Assembly: GCA_027596945.1 (NCBI GenBank)
Contig: JADGJH010000405.1
Location: 1-19,293, forward strand
Reading direction: 5' to 3'
DNA length: 19,293 nucleotides
DNA from: Physocladia obscura
Lineage: Eukaryota; Chytridiomycota; Chytridiomycetes; Chytridiales; Chytriomycetaceae
Shown here: positions 18,696 to 19,293 of the stretch, one piece after another
How the letters are laid out: the number at the start of each line of letters is the position of its first letter
How positions within the stretch are numbered: the stretch's first letter is position 1
Notes under the pieces: model-generated
Databases searched by the model: none
The model's input: only the letters and a program-made list of their open reading frames with translations
Told to the model about the DNA's origin: nothing
Made by a program: the position numbers and the translations under genes

Positions 18696-19293
18696 ATGAG
18701 TCAAAAATACGTCGGAACTAATGGCAGTGACAATATTCCGCAGACCCAAAAACAAGAAACGCTTTGCTTGGCCTTAGACTCACCCGTGCCACCCACGCCG
18801 AATTGGCCTTCGCCACCAGTGTCATCATCATCGTCATTCAGACGCGCAAGTACAGCTTCTACAACATATTCCGCAAAGTCCGTACTGCTGGACCCTGGCG
18901 GAATTAATATTCTCGACAGTCCCGGCTTAAACCCGGCATTTGAAGCGCAACTTCATCCCCACCAACTCTCGCCCGTTCAAATCCCGCCGCTCTTACTTCC
19001 AGAACCAGTGCAATATGCAGAATTTTATTGCATCATCGATTCTCAATTTCAGCCTGGCTTTTTTACACCAAATCAGTCATTGCCTGTCATCAGCTATGTG
19101 CCGCGTGTCGTTCCAGTTCCTGCCGTGCCGCTTGCTCATAATGTACATAATCAAGCTCTTTATATTAATTCTGCAAGAAACTGCATGAAAGGTGACCTTT
19201 TTTTTTTTTTTTTTTTTTTTTTTTTCAACTTTTTTTTTTTTTTTTTTTTTATGGCATCCAATAGTTGAAAAAAAGGGTAACACATGTAGATCC
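18696..19293 (+). CDS. Hypothetical Ser/Pro-rich protein, N-terminal part (continues beyond window)
   Basis: Exon 1 is 18696-19191; a 73-nt intron at 19192-19264 follows (GTGACC donor, CCAATAG acceptor). Exon 2 starts at 19265 and stays open to the window end. The joined codon is G|TT and about 175 residues are visible. The start MSQKYVGTNGSDN is followed by a Pro/Ser stretch (SPVPPTPNWPSPP, SSSSSFRRASTAS), then ILDSPGLNPAF, HPHQLSPVQIPPLLLPEPVQ and VVPVPAVPLAH. This is the composition of a disordered regulatory segment; RRAST would suit a basophilic kinase such as PKA. No signal peptide, membrane segment or named domain is visible. I cannot name the family. The intron is almost entirely two T homopolymers. 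Confidence 0.65.
19198..19250 (+). repeat. Twin poly-T tracts (28 T, CAAC, 21 T) in an intron
   Basis: T runs at 19198-19225 and 19230-19250, separated by CAAC, directly between donor and acceptor of the last gene. Run length is prone to sequencing error. Confidence 0.8.

Noticed and set aside
1..19293. tRNA or rRNA genes, CRISPR arrays, bacterial operons
   Set aside because: No tRNA B-box (GGTTCRANNCC) with matching cloverleaf, no rRNA-like blocks and no regularly spaced repeats were found. The gene structure is plainly eukaryotic.

Overview
This is a nuclear DNA window from an intron-rich eukaryote, most likely a fungus and probably an early-diverging (chytrid-like) one. The evidence is dense short GT-AG introns (43 to about 100 nt, with CTAAC/CTAAT branch-point-like motifs and long T tracts), a fungal-type eS21 protein, a fungal-type sn-1 diacylglycerol lipase, low GC, and very short 3' ends. 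The lineage call is an inference from style; no taxonomic marker was searched.

Layout: (1) 25-412 (+): C-terminal end of a WD40 protein. (2) 413-1419: AT-rich intergenic DNA with a fold-back/MITE-like element at 771-986. (3) 1420-4775 (-): nine-exon diacylglycerol-lipase-like class 3 lipase, 951 aa. (4) 4776-8050: a 3.3-kb block without an intact gene. It is almost free of CpG and holds a frameshifted transposase relic plus broken ORFs of unknown origin. (5) 8051-9256 (-): five-exon homocysteine S-methyltransferase, 326 aa. (6) 9688-14396 (-): fifteen-exon CTF18, the large subunit of the alternative clamp loader, 1291 aa. (7) 14397-15487: divergent promoter region. (8) 15488-15951 (+): ribosomal protein eS21, three exons, 86 aa. 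(9) 16107-17335 (+): syntaxin-5/Sed5 Golgi t-SNARE, two exons, 375 aa. (10) 17336-18695: second gene-poor, CpG-poor stretch. (11) 18696-19293 (+): start of a Ser/Pro-rich protein of unknown function, running off the window.

The genes are ordinary housekeeping genes (sister-chromatid cohesion/replication, methionine metabolism, translation, ER-Golgi fusion, lipid signalling) and do not form a pathway or operon. All exon models below were joined by hand: each junction is GT-AG and each joined frame stays open to its stop. The points most worth following are the CpG-desert block with its decayed transposase, the fold-back element with perfect 43-bp arms, and three genes whose TAA stop overlaps an AATAAA poly(A) hexamer.
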